A stretch of 64,000 bases of DNA from Bombella sp. ESL0385 (GTDB lineage: Bacteria; Pseudomonadota; Alphaproteobacteria; Acetobacterales; Acetobacteraceae). The stretch spans positions 1 to 64,000 of the forward strand of contig NZ_WNIJ01000002.1 in the NCBI RefSeq assembly GCF_009725755.1. Direction: 5' to 3'. The notes beneath the pieces are model-generated. The model was not told the origin of the DNA. It worked only from the letters and a program-made list of their open reading frames with translations, and ran no database searches. Both the position numbers and the translations under genes were made by a program. Positions 46,457 to 54,419 of this stretch are shown here, in pieces. How positions within the stretch are numbered: position 1 is the first letter of the stretch; the number at the start of each line of letters is the position of its first letter.

Positions 46457-47167
46457 TTAGAATTGGTCCTTCTGCTGTCGTAACTGCGCTAAGGCCTCTA
46501 CCGATGGAGCGGTAAGGAAAGGGTTTGTCTGCCGCTCTACCCCTAACGTTACTGGGACAGATGGCCGCCCAGCCTCGCGCAGACGGGCAACCTCCGCCAC
46601 ACGCGCCTGAAAGGCAGGGCTATCCTGCCCAAGAGAGGCGATGAACTTTAAATTACCCTGCGTATATTCATGACCGGGGCATAACATGGTCTCATCAGGA
46701 AGGGCATCAAACTGCCGAAAGCTTTTAAAAAGCTGCTCGGCTGTGCCCTCAAAGAGGCGACCACTCCCCCCGCTAAAGAGCGTATCCCCACTAAAAAGGG
46801 CAGGATGCTCCCCTTCTAGCTCATAACAAAGATGATCCAGCGTATGCCCCGGCGTTGCAAAAACATGGAAGCTCAGCCCCGCTAATGAGAGCTTCTCCCC
46901 ACCCTTTAAGGGATGATCAATCTCGGCAATATCAGCAGGGCCATAAATGGGCGCATGATAACGCTCCCGCAATACCGCCACCCCACCGATATGATCATTA
47001 TGATGATGCGTTAATAAAATGGCAGCGGGAGGCTGCTCTCCCAACAAGGTCATCACAGGGGCTGCCTCGCCGGGGTCAATCACCACCCAAGGCATGGTCG
47101 CACTCTGACGCACACACCACACATAATTATCTTTAAACGCGCAAAGCGGCTTAATCTCTACCGTCAT
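46457..47167 (-). CDS. gloB: Hydroxyacylglutathione hydrolase (glyoxalase II)
   Basis: A 236-residue metallo-beta-lactamase-fold enzyme. Metal motif LTHHHNDHIGG (residues 52-62), FATPGHTLDHLCYE, and SGDTLFSGGSGRLFEG follow in the order of GloB, and the C-terminal part has the substrate-binding PGHEYTQGNL and KTNPFL-like (RQTNPFL) motifs. It detoxifies S-lactoylglutathione. It is convergent with nadC and divergent from psd. Confidence 0.93.
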   Translation of the reverse strand: MTVEIKPLCAFKDNYVWCVRQSATMPWVVIDPGEAAPVMTLLGEQPPAAILLTHHHNDHIGGVAVLRERYHAPIYGPADIAEIDHPLKGGEKLSLAGLSFHVFATPGHTLDHLCYELEGEHPALFSGDTLFSGGSGRLFEGTAEQLFKSFRQFDALPDETMLCPGHEYTQGNLKFIASLGQDSPAFQARVAEVARLREAGRPSVPVTLGVERQTNPFLTAPSVEALAQLRQQKDQF

Positions 47168-47297
47168 AAGGCCCTTACCTCTCCAAAACCATCAGCCCTT
47201 AAAATGGATGTCGCCTCCCTAGGTGACAACACCCGCTCCACCATTGTTTTATGCAGCGTACCTCATAGAAAGACTTGACCCACCCGATAGGTGACGT

Positions 47298-47987
47298 ATG
47301 AGTAATGATATGTCACTTATCAAATCATTCAAACTCGTTCTTGCGCCGCCCCACCGTGCGGCTACTCCATTCCTGACAGCGGGCCTGCTGACAGCCATTC
47401 TCGGGCGGCTGACACCGTGGCGTCTCACCCGCGCGGTAGGCACGGTCGGATTCGCCTTTACGGGATTCTGCCTCTATTTCTTCCGCAACCCACGCCGAAC
47501 ATCCCCACAGGGGGATAACCTCGTCCTCTCTAGTGCTGATGGTCGCGTAACGGGCGTTTCTCTTGTTGCGCCTCCAGCTGCTTTGGAGATGGGCAATACC
47601 CCCGTATGGCGGGTTTCTACCTTCCTCTCTGTCTTAGATGTCCATGTAAATCGTATGCCCGTTAGCGGGACTGTCTCTAAAATTGCCTATCATGCAGGCC
47701 GGTTCCTCAATGCCAGCTTAGATAAAGCCTCCGAGCATAATGAGCGGAACGAGCTGCGTATTACACTTGATGATGGCCGTCAGCTTGCCGTTGTCCAAAT
47801 TGCTGGCCTCATCGCACGGCGTATCCTCTGTGATGTGCAAGAAGGTGAACGTGTAAAAGCGGGCGAGCTTTTCGGTCTCATCCGCTTTGGCTCCCGCACG
47901 GATATCTACCTTCCCCCCGGCATCACCCCTGAAGTCTTAGAAGGGCAGACGATGATTGGTGGTGAAACCATCATCGCACGGCTCTAA
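47298..47987 (+). CDS. psd: Phosphatidylserine decarboxylase proenzyme
   Basis: A 229-residue short-type (PSD-A) enzyme. Two hydrophobic stretches lie near the N-terminus. DVHVNRMPVSG contains the conserved catalytic His, and the self-cleavage site is in RFGSR near residue 205, where the Ser becomes the pyruvoyl group. It makes phosphatidylethanolamine from the product of the adjacent pssA. Confidence 0.93.
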   Translation: MSNDMSLIKSFKLVLAPPHRAATPFLTAGLLTAILGRLTPWRLTRAVGTVGFAFTGFCLYFFRNPRRTSPQGDNLVLSSADGRVTGVSLVAPPAALEMGNTPVWRVSTFLSVLDVHVNRMPVSGTVSKIAYHAGRFLNASLDKASEHNERNELRITLDDGRQLAVVQIAGLIARRILCDVQEGERVKAGELFGLIRFGSRTDIYLPPGITPEVLEGQTMIGGETIIARL

Positions 47988-47997
47988 CGAGTTCGCC

Positions 47998-48864
47998 ATG
48001 CAAAAACCTACATCTGGTAAAATCATGGTCCGCCGTTACCGGCGCAAACGCCGCCGTGTTCATGGCCGTTCCTTCAATCGCCTAGTGCCGAACATCCTTA
48101 CCATGCTCGGCCTCTGCGCGGGGCTAAGCGCGATTAAATTCTCCATGACGGGGCACTTCACCCACGCAGCAGCGGCTTTGCTCATCGCCGCTTGTATGGA
48201 TGGGCTAGATGGCCGCATTGCCCGCCTCTTAAAAGGGACATCCCGTTTTGGGGCGGAGTTTGATAGCCTTTCGGACTTTGTGTGTTTTGGTGTCGTCCCG
48301 CCCTTTATCCTCATGCTATGGGCCTTACCTGCGACAGAGCGGCTCTCCTTCATCCCTTTCATTTTATTCACCGTGTGCATGGCCTTACGCCTTGCACGGT
48401 TTAATTCTGCTTTGGATGATGATACCGCGCCGGAATATGCCGCTAACTTCTTCTCCGGTGTGCCGGCTCCTGCCGGGGCGGGACTTGCACTTTTCCCCGT
48501 CTTTTTAGGGTTAGAAGCCCATCGCAATCACTTAGAGGGGGTTGCTCGTTTTGCTCACTCCCCGTGGTTGGCCGCTACCTGCTTGATTGTAACGGCGTTC
48601 CTCCTTGTCTCGACCTTGCCTATTTGGTCGTTTAAGAACTTTAAGGTCCCCTCCCGCTATATTCTACCTATGCTGGTCGGCACGGGTGCTTATGCGGCTA
48701 TTCTGATTGCAGAGCCTTGGGGGGCCTTAGCCGCTGCGGGCATAATTTACCTTATTATGATCCCTCTCTCACGCCGTTCTTATTGGCGGCTACGCCGCGA
48801 GGCAGAGGATTCTTGGGAGACTGTAGAGGATGACCCGCCCTCTGCTAATTCCACCAAGGCGTGA
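47998..48864 (+). CDS. pssA: CDP-diacylglycerol--serine O-phosphatidyltransferase
   Basis: A 288-residue membrane enzyme with a CDP-alcohol phosphatidyltransferase motif DGxxGRxARxxxxxxxxGxxxDSxxD (starting at DGLDGRIAR). About seven hydrophobic segments follow. A basic N-terminus (RRYRRKRRR) precedes the first helix. It is 10 bases after psd. Its last 85 bases overlap, on the opposite strand, the end of the Fe-S subunit gene, which is unusual. Confidence 0.93.
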   Translation: MQKPTSGKIMVRRYRRKRRRVHGRSFNRLVPNILTMLGLCAGLSAIKFSMTGHFTHAAAALLIAACMDGLDGRIARLLKGTSRFGAEFDSLSDFVCFGVVPPFILMLWALPATERLSFIPFILFTVCMALRLARFNSALDDDTAPEYAANFFSGVPAPAGAGLALFPVFLGLEAHRNHLEGVARFAHSPWLAATCLIVTAFLLVSTLPIWSFKNFKVPSRYILPMLVGTGAYAAILIAEPWGALAAAGIIYLIMIPLSRRSYWRLRREAEDSWETVEDDPPSANSTKA

Positions 48865-49298
48865 AGAATAGCCTCTGGTGAAGGCGGGCAACCGGGGATA
48901 GTGCTATATACACGGCTAAGGGCAGCAATCCCACCTAGCGTTGTGTAGTTGCTTCCCCACAGCCCGCCATTATAAGCGCAATCCCCTATAGCAATCAGGC
49001 TGCGCCCGGGGGGCATAGCCTCCCACGCGCTGGCTAATCCCCCCGCGCTAGAGCGCGTCACTGCCCCTGTTACGAGCAACCAATCAGCATCTTGAGGATG
49101 TTGTACGCGCTCAAAGCCACTCCCCTCCAGCGGATAAGCACTCCCCCCCAGAGTGATCAGCTCCATCGCGCAGCCTTCACAACTGCCTGTCTCTAACGTA
49201 AAAAGACGAATATCTCGTCCGCCACGCCGCTTAGAGTGGGGCCGCCATTTTTGTACATCCAGAAAAGCAAGGAGCATTGTCAATGGTGCTGGTTGCAT
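48780..49298 (-). CDS. NuoB/HyfI-like small Fe-S subunit of an Ehr-type complex
   Basis: A 172-residue protein of the NuoB/[NiFe]-hydrogenase small-subunit family. All four ligands of the proximal [4Fe-4S] cluster are seen: C40 and C43 in GSCEGCAMEL, C107 in IGDCAYNGG and C137 in PGCPPSPEAI. CxxC rather than the CC of complex I is the hydrogenase-type arrangement. It is probably the electron-transfer partner of the large subunit at 50.3-51.8 kb, although a YegS gene on the opposite strand lies between. The Ser-rich C-terminal 20 residues overlap pssA. Confidence 0.85.
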   Translation of the reverse strand: MQPAPLTMLLAFLDVQKWRPHSKRRGGRDIRLFTLETGSCEGCAMELITLGGSAYPLEGSGFERVQHPQDADWLLVTGAVTRSSAGGLASAWEAMPPGRSLIAIGDCAYNGGLWGSNYTTLGGIAALSRVYSTIPGCPPSPEAILHALVELAEGGSSSTVSQESSASRRSRQ

Positions 49299-49385
49299 GA
49301 TCTAGTCGTACTCCTTCAAAACAGCGTATAAGATTATCCTATACACCGAAAGGCCATCTCTCCCCAAAAGGAACTCTCTAGCCTT

Positions 49386-50348
49386 ATGAACCCCTCATCT
49401 CGCCGCCATATTTTGCTTATCGCCAACCCTATTGCTGGCCATTACACAAAAGAGCGACTCACACATTTTGTCGAGCAGTTGGAGCAAACAGGCTGTGATG
49501 TACAGGTGGAACTCACCCGTGCCCAAGGCCATGCGGCGGATATTGTGCGAGCTTATTTAGAACGAGATGAACAAAACGTACCAGATATCATCATCGCTGG
49601 TGGCGGCGATGGCACCATTGCTGAAATTGCTCAAGCGATGATGAAGGCCTCTTGCACCCTTGCCCTTTGGCCTATCGGCTCGGCTAATGTCCTAGCACGC
49701 GAGCTTAATATCCCCTTTGATGATGCCGAGAATGTAACCCTCCTCGCCCGTGGCACGCGCTGTAGCGTCTGGCCGGGGCAAATAACAACAGCGGACAACA
49801 CAACCCCGACCCTGTTCCTCCAAATGGCAGGGGTCGGCCTTGATGGATGGATTGTCCAGAATCTTTCACCCGTACTTAAAAAACGCATAGGGCGCACAGC
49901 CTATGTTCTTACAGCCTTACAGCTTGCTATCTCCAAACGGCTTCCCCCCTTCAAAACGCGTGTAGATGGCGTCTCTTACCGCACCGTTTTAAGCATTATC
50001 TCCAAAGGGCGGCTATATGGGGGGCCTTTTGCGCTTTTTCCTCACAAGCTCCATCGGCAGCCTGCTTTTTCCGTCCTACTGCTCCACCGGCTTAACCCGT
50101 TGCTCATCATCTGGCAGCTCATCATGATGCGCCTCAGACGGAAAACATATTCCAACACTGCTTTTACCATCCTCACAGGGGAGAAAATCACCTGCGACCA
50201 TACCAGCCCTATCCCCGCCCAAAGTGATGGGGACTTCCGCGGCACCACGCCACTCCAAATTACTAGCGCACCAACCCTTTTAAAGATTATCGCTCCCCCC
50301 CAACCACGGGAGCCTTCCCTCTCAAAGCGCAATAGCGGCAGGCGATAA
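49386..50348 (+). CDS. YegS/diacylglycerol kinase family lipid kinase
   Basis: A 320-residue protein of the diacylglycerol/sphingosine kinase catalytic family. ANPIAGHY at residues 13-20 and the nucleotide-binding GGGDGTIAEIAQ at about 71-82 are clear, and GLDG in the middle matches the second motif. Its likely substrate is diacylglycerol or another lipid. It splits the Ehr genes and overlaps the end of the large-subunit gene by 27 bases on the opposite strand. Confidence 0.85.
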   Translation: MNPSSRRHILLIANPIAGHYTKERLTHFVEQLEQTGCDVQVELTRAQGHAADIVRAYLERDEQNVPDIIIAGGGDGTIAEIAQAMMKASCTLALWPIGSANVLARELNIPFDDAENVTLLARGTRCSVWPGQITTADNTTPTLFLQMAGVGLDGWIVQNLSPVLKKRIGRTAYVLTALQLAISKRLPPFKTRVDGVSYRTVLSIISKGRLYGGPFALFPHKLHRQPAFSVLLLHRLNPLLIIWQLIMMRLRRKTYSNTAFTILTGEKITCDHTSPIPAQSDGDFRGTTPLQITSAPTLLKIIAPPQPREPSLSKRNSGRR

Positions 50349-51758
50349 ACCTAGGGATGCTAACATCATCCCTAGCTGCTCTGGCGATTGCCCCTCCAAC
50401 ACGAGGCCCAAAATAGCCAAAAGTGGCAAAGCCGGGTCGCGTATCTGTATCTTTGTAATACGCCCCGCTTCAAGCTGAAGATGATACCAAACATCCCCGC
50501 GCGCGCCCTCTGCGACCCCAAGCCCTTCATCCGTCCGCGGGATGACATTCCCGTCCCGCTCCTGCCCAAAGGACGCCATAATCTGCCCTATAATACGCAA
50601 CGATTCCTCACATTCTGTCATGCGTTGACGATGGCGCGCCCAAGCATCACCCTCATGCCGTACCGCACCGCCTAAAGCCTGCACACGCATGCCTTCATCC
50701 ATGAAGCGAAAATCCACATATCGCCCGCTAGCTCGACCAACCGCACCCCCTAAAGCGTAATCCCACGCCAAAGCTGTCGGAATAATAGCAATATTTTTCA
50801 GCCTATTATTAAACAGTCCCATAAGCTGTTTTATCTGTATAAGACGTGGCCGCAACATTGATGATAAAGCCTGCATGAAAGGCAAAATCTCTCCCCCCTC
50901 ACTCTGCCCTTCTAGTGTGATGCTATTGGTCAAACGCCGAGAGAGGCCATAATCTGCGCATAGAGCCGCTAGAGCTTCCCGCGCATGCTCACATATGCTT
51001 CCAAGCAAACCCGCACCCACGTGTTGCGCTGTTTGGCTGAGGTCAAAAAGATGCACCCCGATGCGCTCTACCTCCAATAGAAGGAGCCGCCTATCCCGCT
51101 CATATGGGTTAGGGCGGCGGCCTTCAGCTTGCTCTATGGCCCGTATAAATGCCAAAGGATGCGCTACAAATCCGCTCGCTGTGATGCGGCTTATCAGCGG
51201 CAATGCCTCTTGGGGGGACAACCCCATCAAACGGGAAAGCACACCGCGATGCCCAGCGGCAATCTGCACCTCTATTTGCTGCATCGCACCTTCAGAGAGG
51301 GCATAATCAATCCCCAGCAAACCCGGCACTTGCGTCTGTGATGGCTCCATCCGGCAGGCAGGCAACGGCTGCCCCATACCATCAGCTACAGGCAACGGAT
51401 GAGCCGCTAATGGTGTTATTAGAGACCAACTCCCATCATCAAGCGCAGGACTATCATCCCGAGCGGACCATGCTTCTACCCCCCATAAATCCCGCGCCAT
51501 GCGCTCGCCCCATTGTGCTGCGGGAAAATAAGGCGACACAGCTTGATAATGTCCCTGCTCTATAGCCGTACTCACCAGCAAAGGTTGCTCCCCCGCACAT
51601 AGGAACAAAGCTGTTGCCCAAGACTCATCGGCCCAAAAGGCCAATAAAGCCACTCTGCGCTCATTTTGTTGGAGGAAATGCAGCCAACCTGCCGAGGATA
51701 CACGATAATGGAACAGCCCTACCCGTTCCCCTCCCTCTAAAATAGGGTCCTCCATCAT
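50322..51758 (-). CDS. HyfG/NuoCD-like large subunit lacking NiFe-site cysteines
   Basis: A 478-residue fusion: the N-terminal 110 residues resemble the 30-kDa NuoC domain, and residues 140-478 resemble NuoD or hydrogenase-4 large subunit (AAGHRGVLSRLMGL, NPYERDRRLLLLEVERIGVH, FNNRLKN, EGARGDVWYHLQL). Where hydrogenases carry RxCGxC the sequence is RITASG (191-196), and where they carry DPCxxC it is DPALPLL (441-447). The four Ni-binding cysteines are therefore missing and it should not be a hydrogenase. Complex-I-like binding of a quinone or another acceptor is possible. It overlaps the preceding membrane-subunit gene as ATGA. Confidence 0.82.
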   Translation of the reverse strand: MMEDPILEGGERVGLFHYRVSSAGWLHFLQQNERRVALLAFWADESWATALFLCAGEQPLLVSTAIEQGHYQAVSPYFPAAQWGERMARDLWGVEAWSARDDSPALDDGSWSLITPLAAHPLPVADGMGQPLPACRMEPSQTQVPGLLGIDYALSEGAMQQIEVQIAAGHRGVLSRLMGLSPQEALPLISRITASGFVAHPLAFIRAIEQAEGRRPNPYERDRRLLLLEVERIGVHLFDLSQTAQHVGAGLLGSICEHAREALAALCADYGLSRRLTNSITLEGQSEGGEILPFMQALSSMLRPRLIQIKQLMGLFNNRLKNIAIIPTALAWDYALGGAVGRASGRYVDFRFMDEGMRVQALGGAVRHEGDAWARHRQRMTECEESLRIIGQIMASFGQERDGNVIPRTDEGLGVAEGARGDVWYHLQLEAGRITKIQIRDPALPLLAILGLVLEGQSPEQLGMMLASLGLSPAAIAL

Positions 51759-53011
51759 CGTCCAACCCCTCTCACCATTTGAATGGCTGGCTCTGGCATA
51801 AGCCCCATAGCGAGCAGAGCAATCCCCAACAATGTTAAGGCCCCTAACAGCACCAATAACAGCCTTATAAGGGTATCATGCCATCGCCACACCGCTAAGA
51901 ATGTTTGCGGCAAGCTCTCCAGCTCCAACCCGCGCAGCCCCATACAAAGGCAGATAAACAGCCCCACGCAAGCTGCCCTCCCTAATGATGCCGCTAGCAC
52001 AATAGACACCATCATAAGGAGAGGGAGCATCATCTGCATGGGTAAAACCGCTAACCCTCCGGGGGGTAGTCTGATATAACCCGCCTCGCCTCTTATAACC
52101 GCCTCCCTCTCGCACACCACACGCAACGATGCGGCGAGTAAAACTGCGCTATAGAGCCATAAAAGCACCAGCCTTTGCCCCGTCCCCGCCGCAAGTACAG
52201 CAAAGCCAAGCACCCATGTTAATGACGGTACGCGCCCTTGCTTTCCTAAAACCACACTCCCGAGGGCTAAAAGCCCAGCAAGTACCATCAAAGACCGTGC
52301 CAGTGGGGTCACCATCACCAAAGGCAGCAAAAAAAGCGGGACAAATCGCAACCCGACATCCAACAATGCTAACTCTGCCCGGCTAGAAGCCCTATGGCCC
52401 AAGCCTGCCATCATGCACAACCCGGTTAAAGCGAACACCTGCCCGACCTGCAAAGCCGTGTCCGCCGTGGCAAAAACGCTCCCCCCGCGCATAACCATCA
52501 GCCCCACACTGGCAAGCACCACACCACTTAGCCGTAAGCGCACCACCTCCCATGCAGGCATAGCACGCCGCGTGGCACGCCCATCCCACCATGCAAGTAA
52601 GACCGTCCCGGCAGCATCAAAAAACAGCGCAGCTAAAGGCGGGCGCAATAATAACGCCATAAAAATACAACCCGTCACCAAGAGGGGGACATACTGCTCC
52701 ATCCCCGCACGAAAAGACGCGCTATGTTGATCATTTAGAGAGTGCGCCTCGCCCTTACGCCCAGCCAAAATAATGACAGCTATGCAGGCTTCCAGCCCCA
52801 AACAAACCGCTTGCCCCCAGCTTATATGGGAGGAGCACCCTAGCAAAGCTAGCGTACTCAACCCCGCGCCAAGCCACGCCATGGCCCCAGCTTCCTCTGG
52901 TCGTTTTGCGGCCCAAAGCACCCACACCACCAGAAAAGGCCAACAAAATAACCCTAATAAAATAGGTGAGGCGAATAAGCCCGGCGCAAAGGCCGCAGCG
53001 GCGAAGGCCAT
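51755..53011 (-). CDS. HyfF/NuoN-like antiporter-type membrane subunit (divergent)
   Basis: A 418-residue integral membrane protein with about 12-13 hydrophobic segments. Assignment as the HyfF-like antiporter-type subunit rests mostly on gene order (between a HyfE-like and a HyfG-like gene), size and hydrophobicity. The family's H-x-x-x-K helix motif is not seen; the corresponding stretch reads LLWLYSAVLLAASLRVV. It overlaps both neighbours by one to four bases (TAATG and ATGA). Confidence 0.6.
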   Translation of the reverse strand: MAFAAAAFAPGLFASPILLGLFCWPFLVVWVLWAAKRPEEAGAMAWLGAGLSTLALLGCSSHISWGQAVCLGLEACIAVIILAGRKGEAHSLNDQHSASFRAGMEQYVPLLVTGCIFMALLLRPPLAALFFDAAGTVLLAWWDGRATRRAMPAWEVVRLRLSGVVLASVGLMVMRGGSVFATADTALQVGQVFALTGLCMMAGLGHRASSRAELALLDVGLRFVPLFLLPLVMVTPLARSLMVLAGLLALGSVVLGKQGRVPSLTWVLGFAVLAAGTGQRLVLLWLYSAVLLAASLRVVCEREAVIRGEAGYIRLPPGGLAVLPMQMMLPLLMMVSIVLAASLGRAACVGLFICLCMGLRGLELESLPQTFLAVWRWHDTLIRLLLVLLGALTLLGIALLAMGLMPEPAIQMVRGVGR

Positions 53012-53544
53012 TAATCATCCCCCACACGCCACCACGCTAAACGCGGCAGCAGGACCAGAGCCAAAAACACCAATACACCCCACAGGGCTAACCCCGTTAC
53101 AAATACGCCCCAAGACGACAAAAGACTCGCCATAACCAACAGCCCATCCACCGCCATAGCAAGCCCGCAAAATTGGGACAGAGCTTCTCCACATACCGCT
53201 GCACATAACCCCGCTAGGACCAGCCCGATGCCAAATGTGGGGACCAAACCCAATCCTGCTCCAAAAAAGGCCAATACAAATTGCAATAATAGCGTCAGCA
53301 CCACAGGCAAAATCTCACGCCCACCGTTAGAAACACGCCGCTGCCCAACAGTAAAATGCCATATCACGCCCCATAGCAATAGGTTCGCGACAGGTAAAAC
53401 TATAACAGCTAACCCAGCGATCCATCCCGTCCCTGATGTTCCAGCAATCGCCGCACATACAACGCCATAAAGCGGCAACCAGCGACCATCCCGCCCTAGC
53501 GACATCAATAACAAGACCAAAGCGCATGCAAATCCCGCCATCAT
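53011..53544 (-). CDS. HyfE-like small membrane subunit
   Basis: A 177-residue membrane protein with about six hydrophobic segments, placed between HyfC-like and HyfF-like genes exactly as hyfE is in hydrogenase-4 and Ehr clusters. HyfE combines NuoK-like character, but no clear Glu in the middle of the helices is obvious here. It starts inside the previous stop (ATGATGG) and its own stop shares an A with the next ATG. Confidence 0.6.
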   Translation of the reverse strand: MMAGFACALVLLLMSLGRDGRWLPLYGVVCAAIAGTSGTGWIAGLAVIVLPVANLLLWGVIWHFTVGQRRVSNGGREILPVVLTLLLQFVLAFFGAGLGLVPTFGIGLVLAGLCAAVCGEALSQFCGLAMAVDGLLVMASLLSSWGVFVTGLALWGVLVFLALVLLPRLAWWRVGDD

Positions 53545-54419
53545 ACGGCAAATCGTCCCGCCAAAGCCATTAAGCCGGCTAGGCCAAGTAATAACGCAAC
53601 AAAATGACGGTATCGGCTCAGCCCCGTAGCCCGCCCTATGATGATAAGGGCTGCCCCGCCCATAAACCGCCCAATGAAACCGGCCACACTTCCCAGCCCT
53701 TCTAGCCCGAATAGCACCGGTAAAAGACTATCCCCCACAAGCAGCACCCACCCTAGACGATAAAGCTCTAAAATCCTCTGTTTTTGGTCACGCTCTGCAC
53801 GGCTAGGCGGCCAAGCCTGCTCTATCATCTCAGCAGCCAGAACCTCACGGCGCGGCACAGGGGTGAGGAACGCCAATGCCACAGCACAGCATAAAGCTGT
53901 CCCTGCCAAACTAGAGCCGGGGGCGGCAATAAGGAGATGATGCACCCCCAAAAAACCCGTCACGCCCGGTGCAGCAAGGACGAGGAAAGATTCCATCAAG
54001 CACAGAACAAACCAACACCGCACCACTTGCCCAAAATAAGAAGGCGCAGCCCATAAAGCCCCCGTTAAAATAAGGCTCCCCACCAAAAGCGGGTCTGCAA
54101 GCCATGCCCCTACCAGCCCTAAGCAGGAGGGCATTATAAAAGACATCCCCGCCAAAATAAGAAGGGCTAACAGGGCAAGCGTCAGCATCAACCCGCTTTC
54201 TACATCAATACCGTACCGTAAAATCTCCCGCCCAAAATGCCCGAAACGCCGATAACGACTACCCAATGGGGCTACTGCGCGCCCTACCAAAAAGGCTGGA
54301 ACATCCTCCATCACCCAAACCATAAGTGGCACTACTGCAAGCAATGCCACACTTTGGCACACAAGCTCTAACCCTAGGCGCACGCCATCTATAAAGTATG
54401 GCATAATAGCGTTCTTCAC
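53541..54419 (-). CDS. HyfC/NuoH-like membrane subunit
   Basis: A protein of about 292 residues with eight hydrophobic segments. Segment GIDVESGLML and the region PVPRREVLAAEMIEQAWPPSRAERDQKQRILELYRLGWVLLVGDSLLP resemble the acidic loop and following helix of NuoH/HyfC. The GxRKxxAxxQxRxGP motif of NuoH is not conserved. The start is a GTG at 54419 overlapping the upstream stop (GTGA), or ATG 54404. In complex I this subunit forms the quinone chamber with NuoB and NuoD equivalents. Confidence 0.65.
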   Translation of the reverse strand: MKNAIMPYFIDGVRLGLELVCQSVALLAVVPLMVWVMEDVPAFLVGRAVAPLGSRYRRFGHFGREILRYGIDVESGLMLTLALLALLILAGMSFIMPSCLGLVGAWLADPLLVGSLILTGALWAAPSYFGQVVRCWFVLCLMESFLVLAAPGVTGFLGVHHLLIAAPGSSLAGTALCCAVALAFLTPVPRREVLAAEMIEQAWPPSRAERDQKQRILELYRLGWVLLVGDSLLPVLFGLEGLGSVAGFIGRFMGGAALIIIGRATGLSRYRHFVALLLGLAGLMALAGRFAV

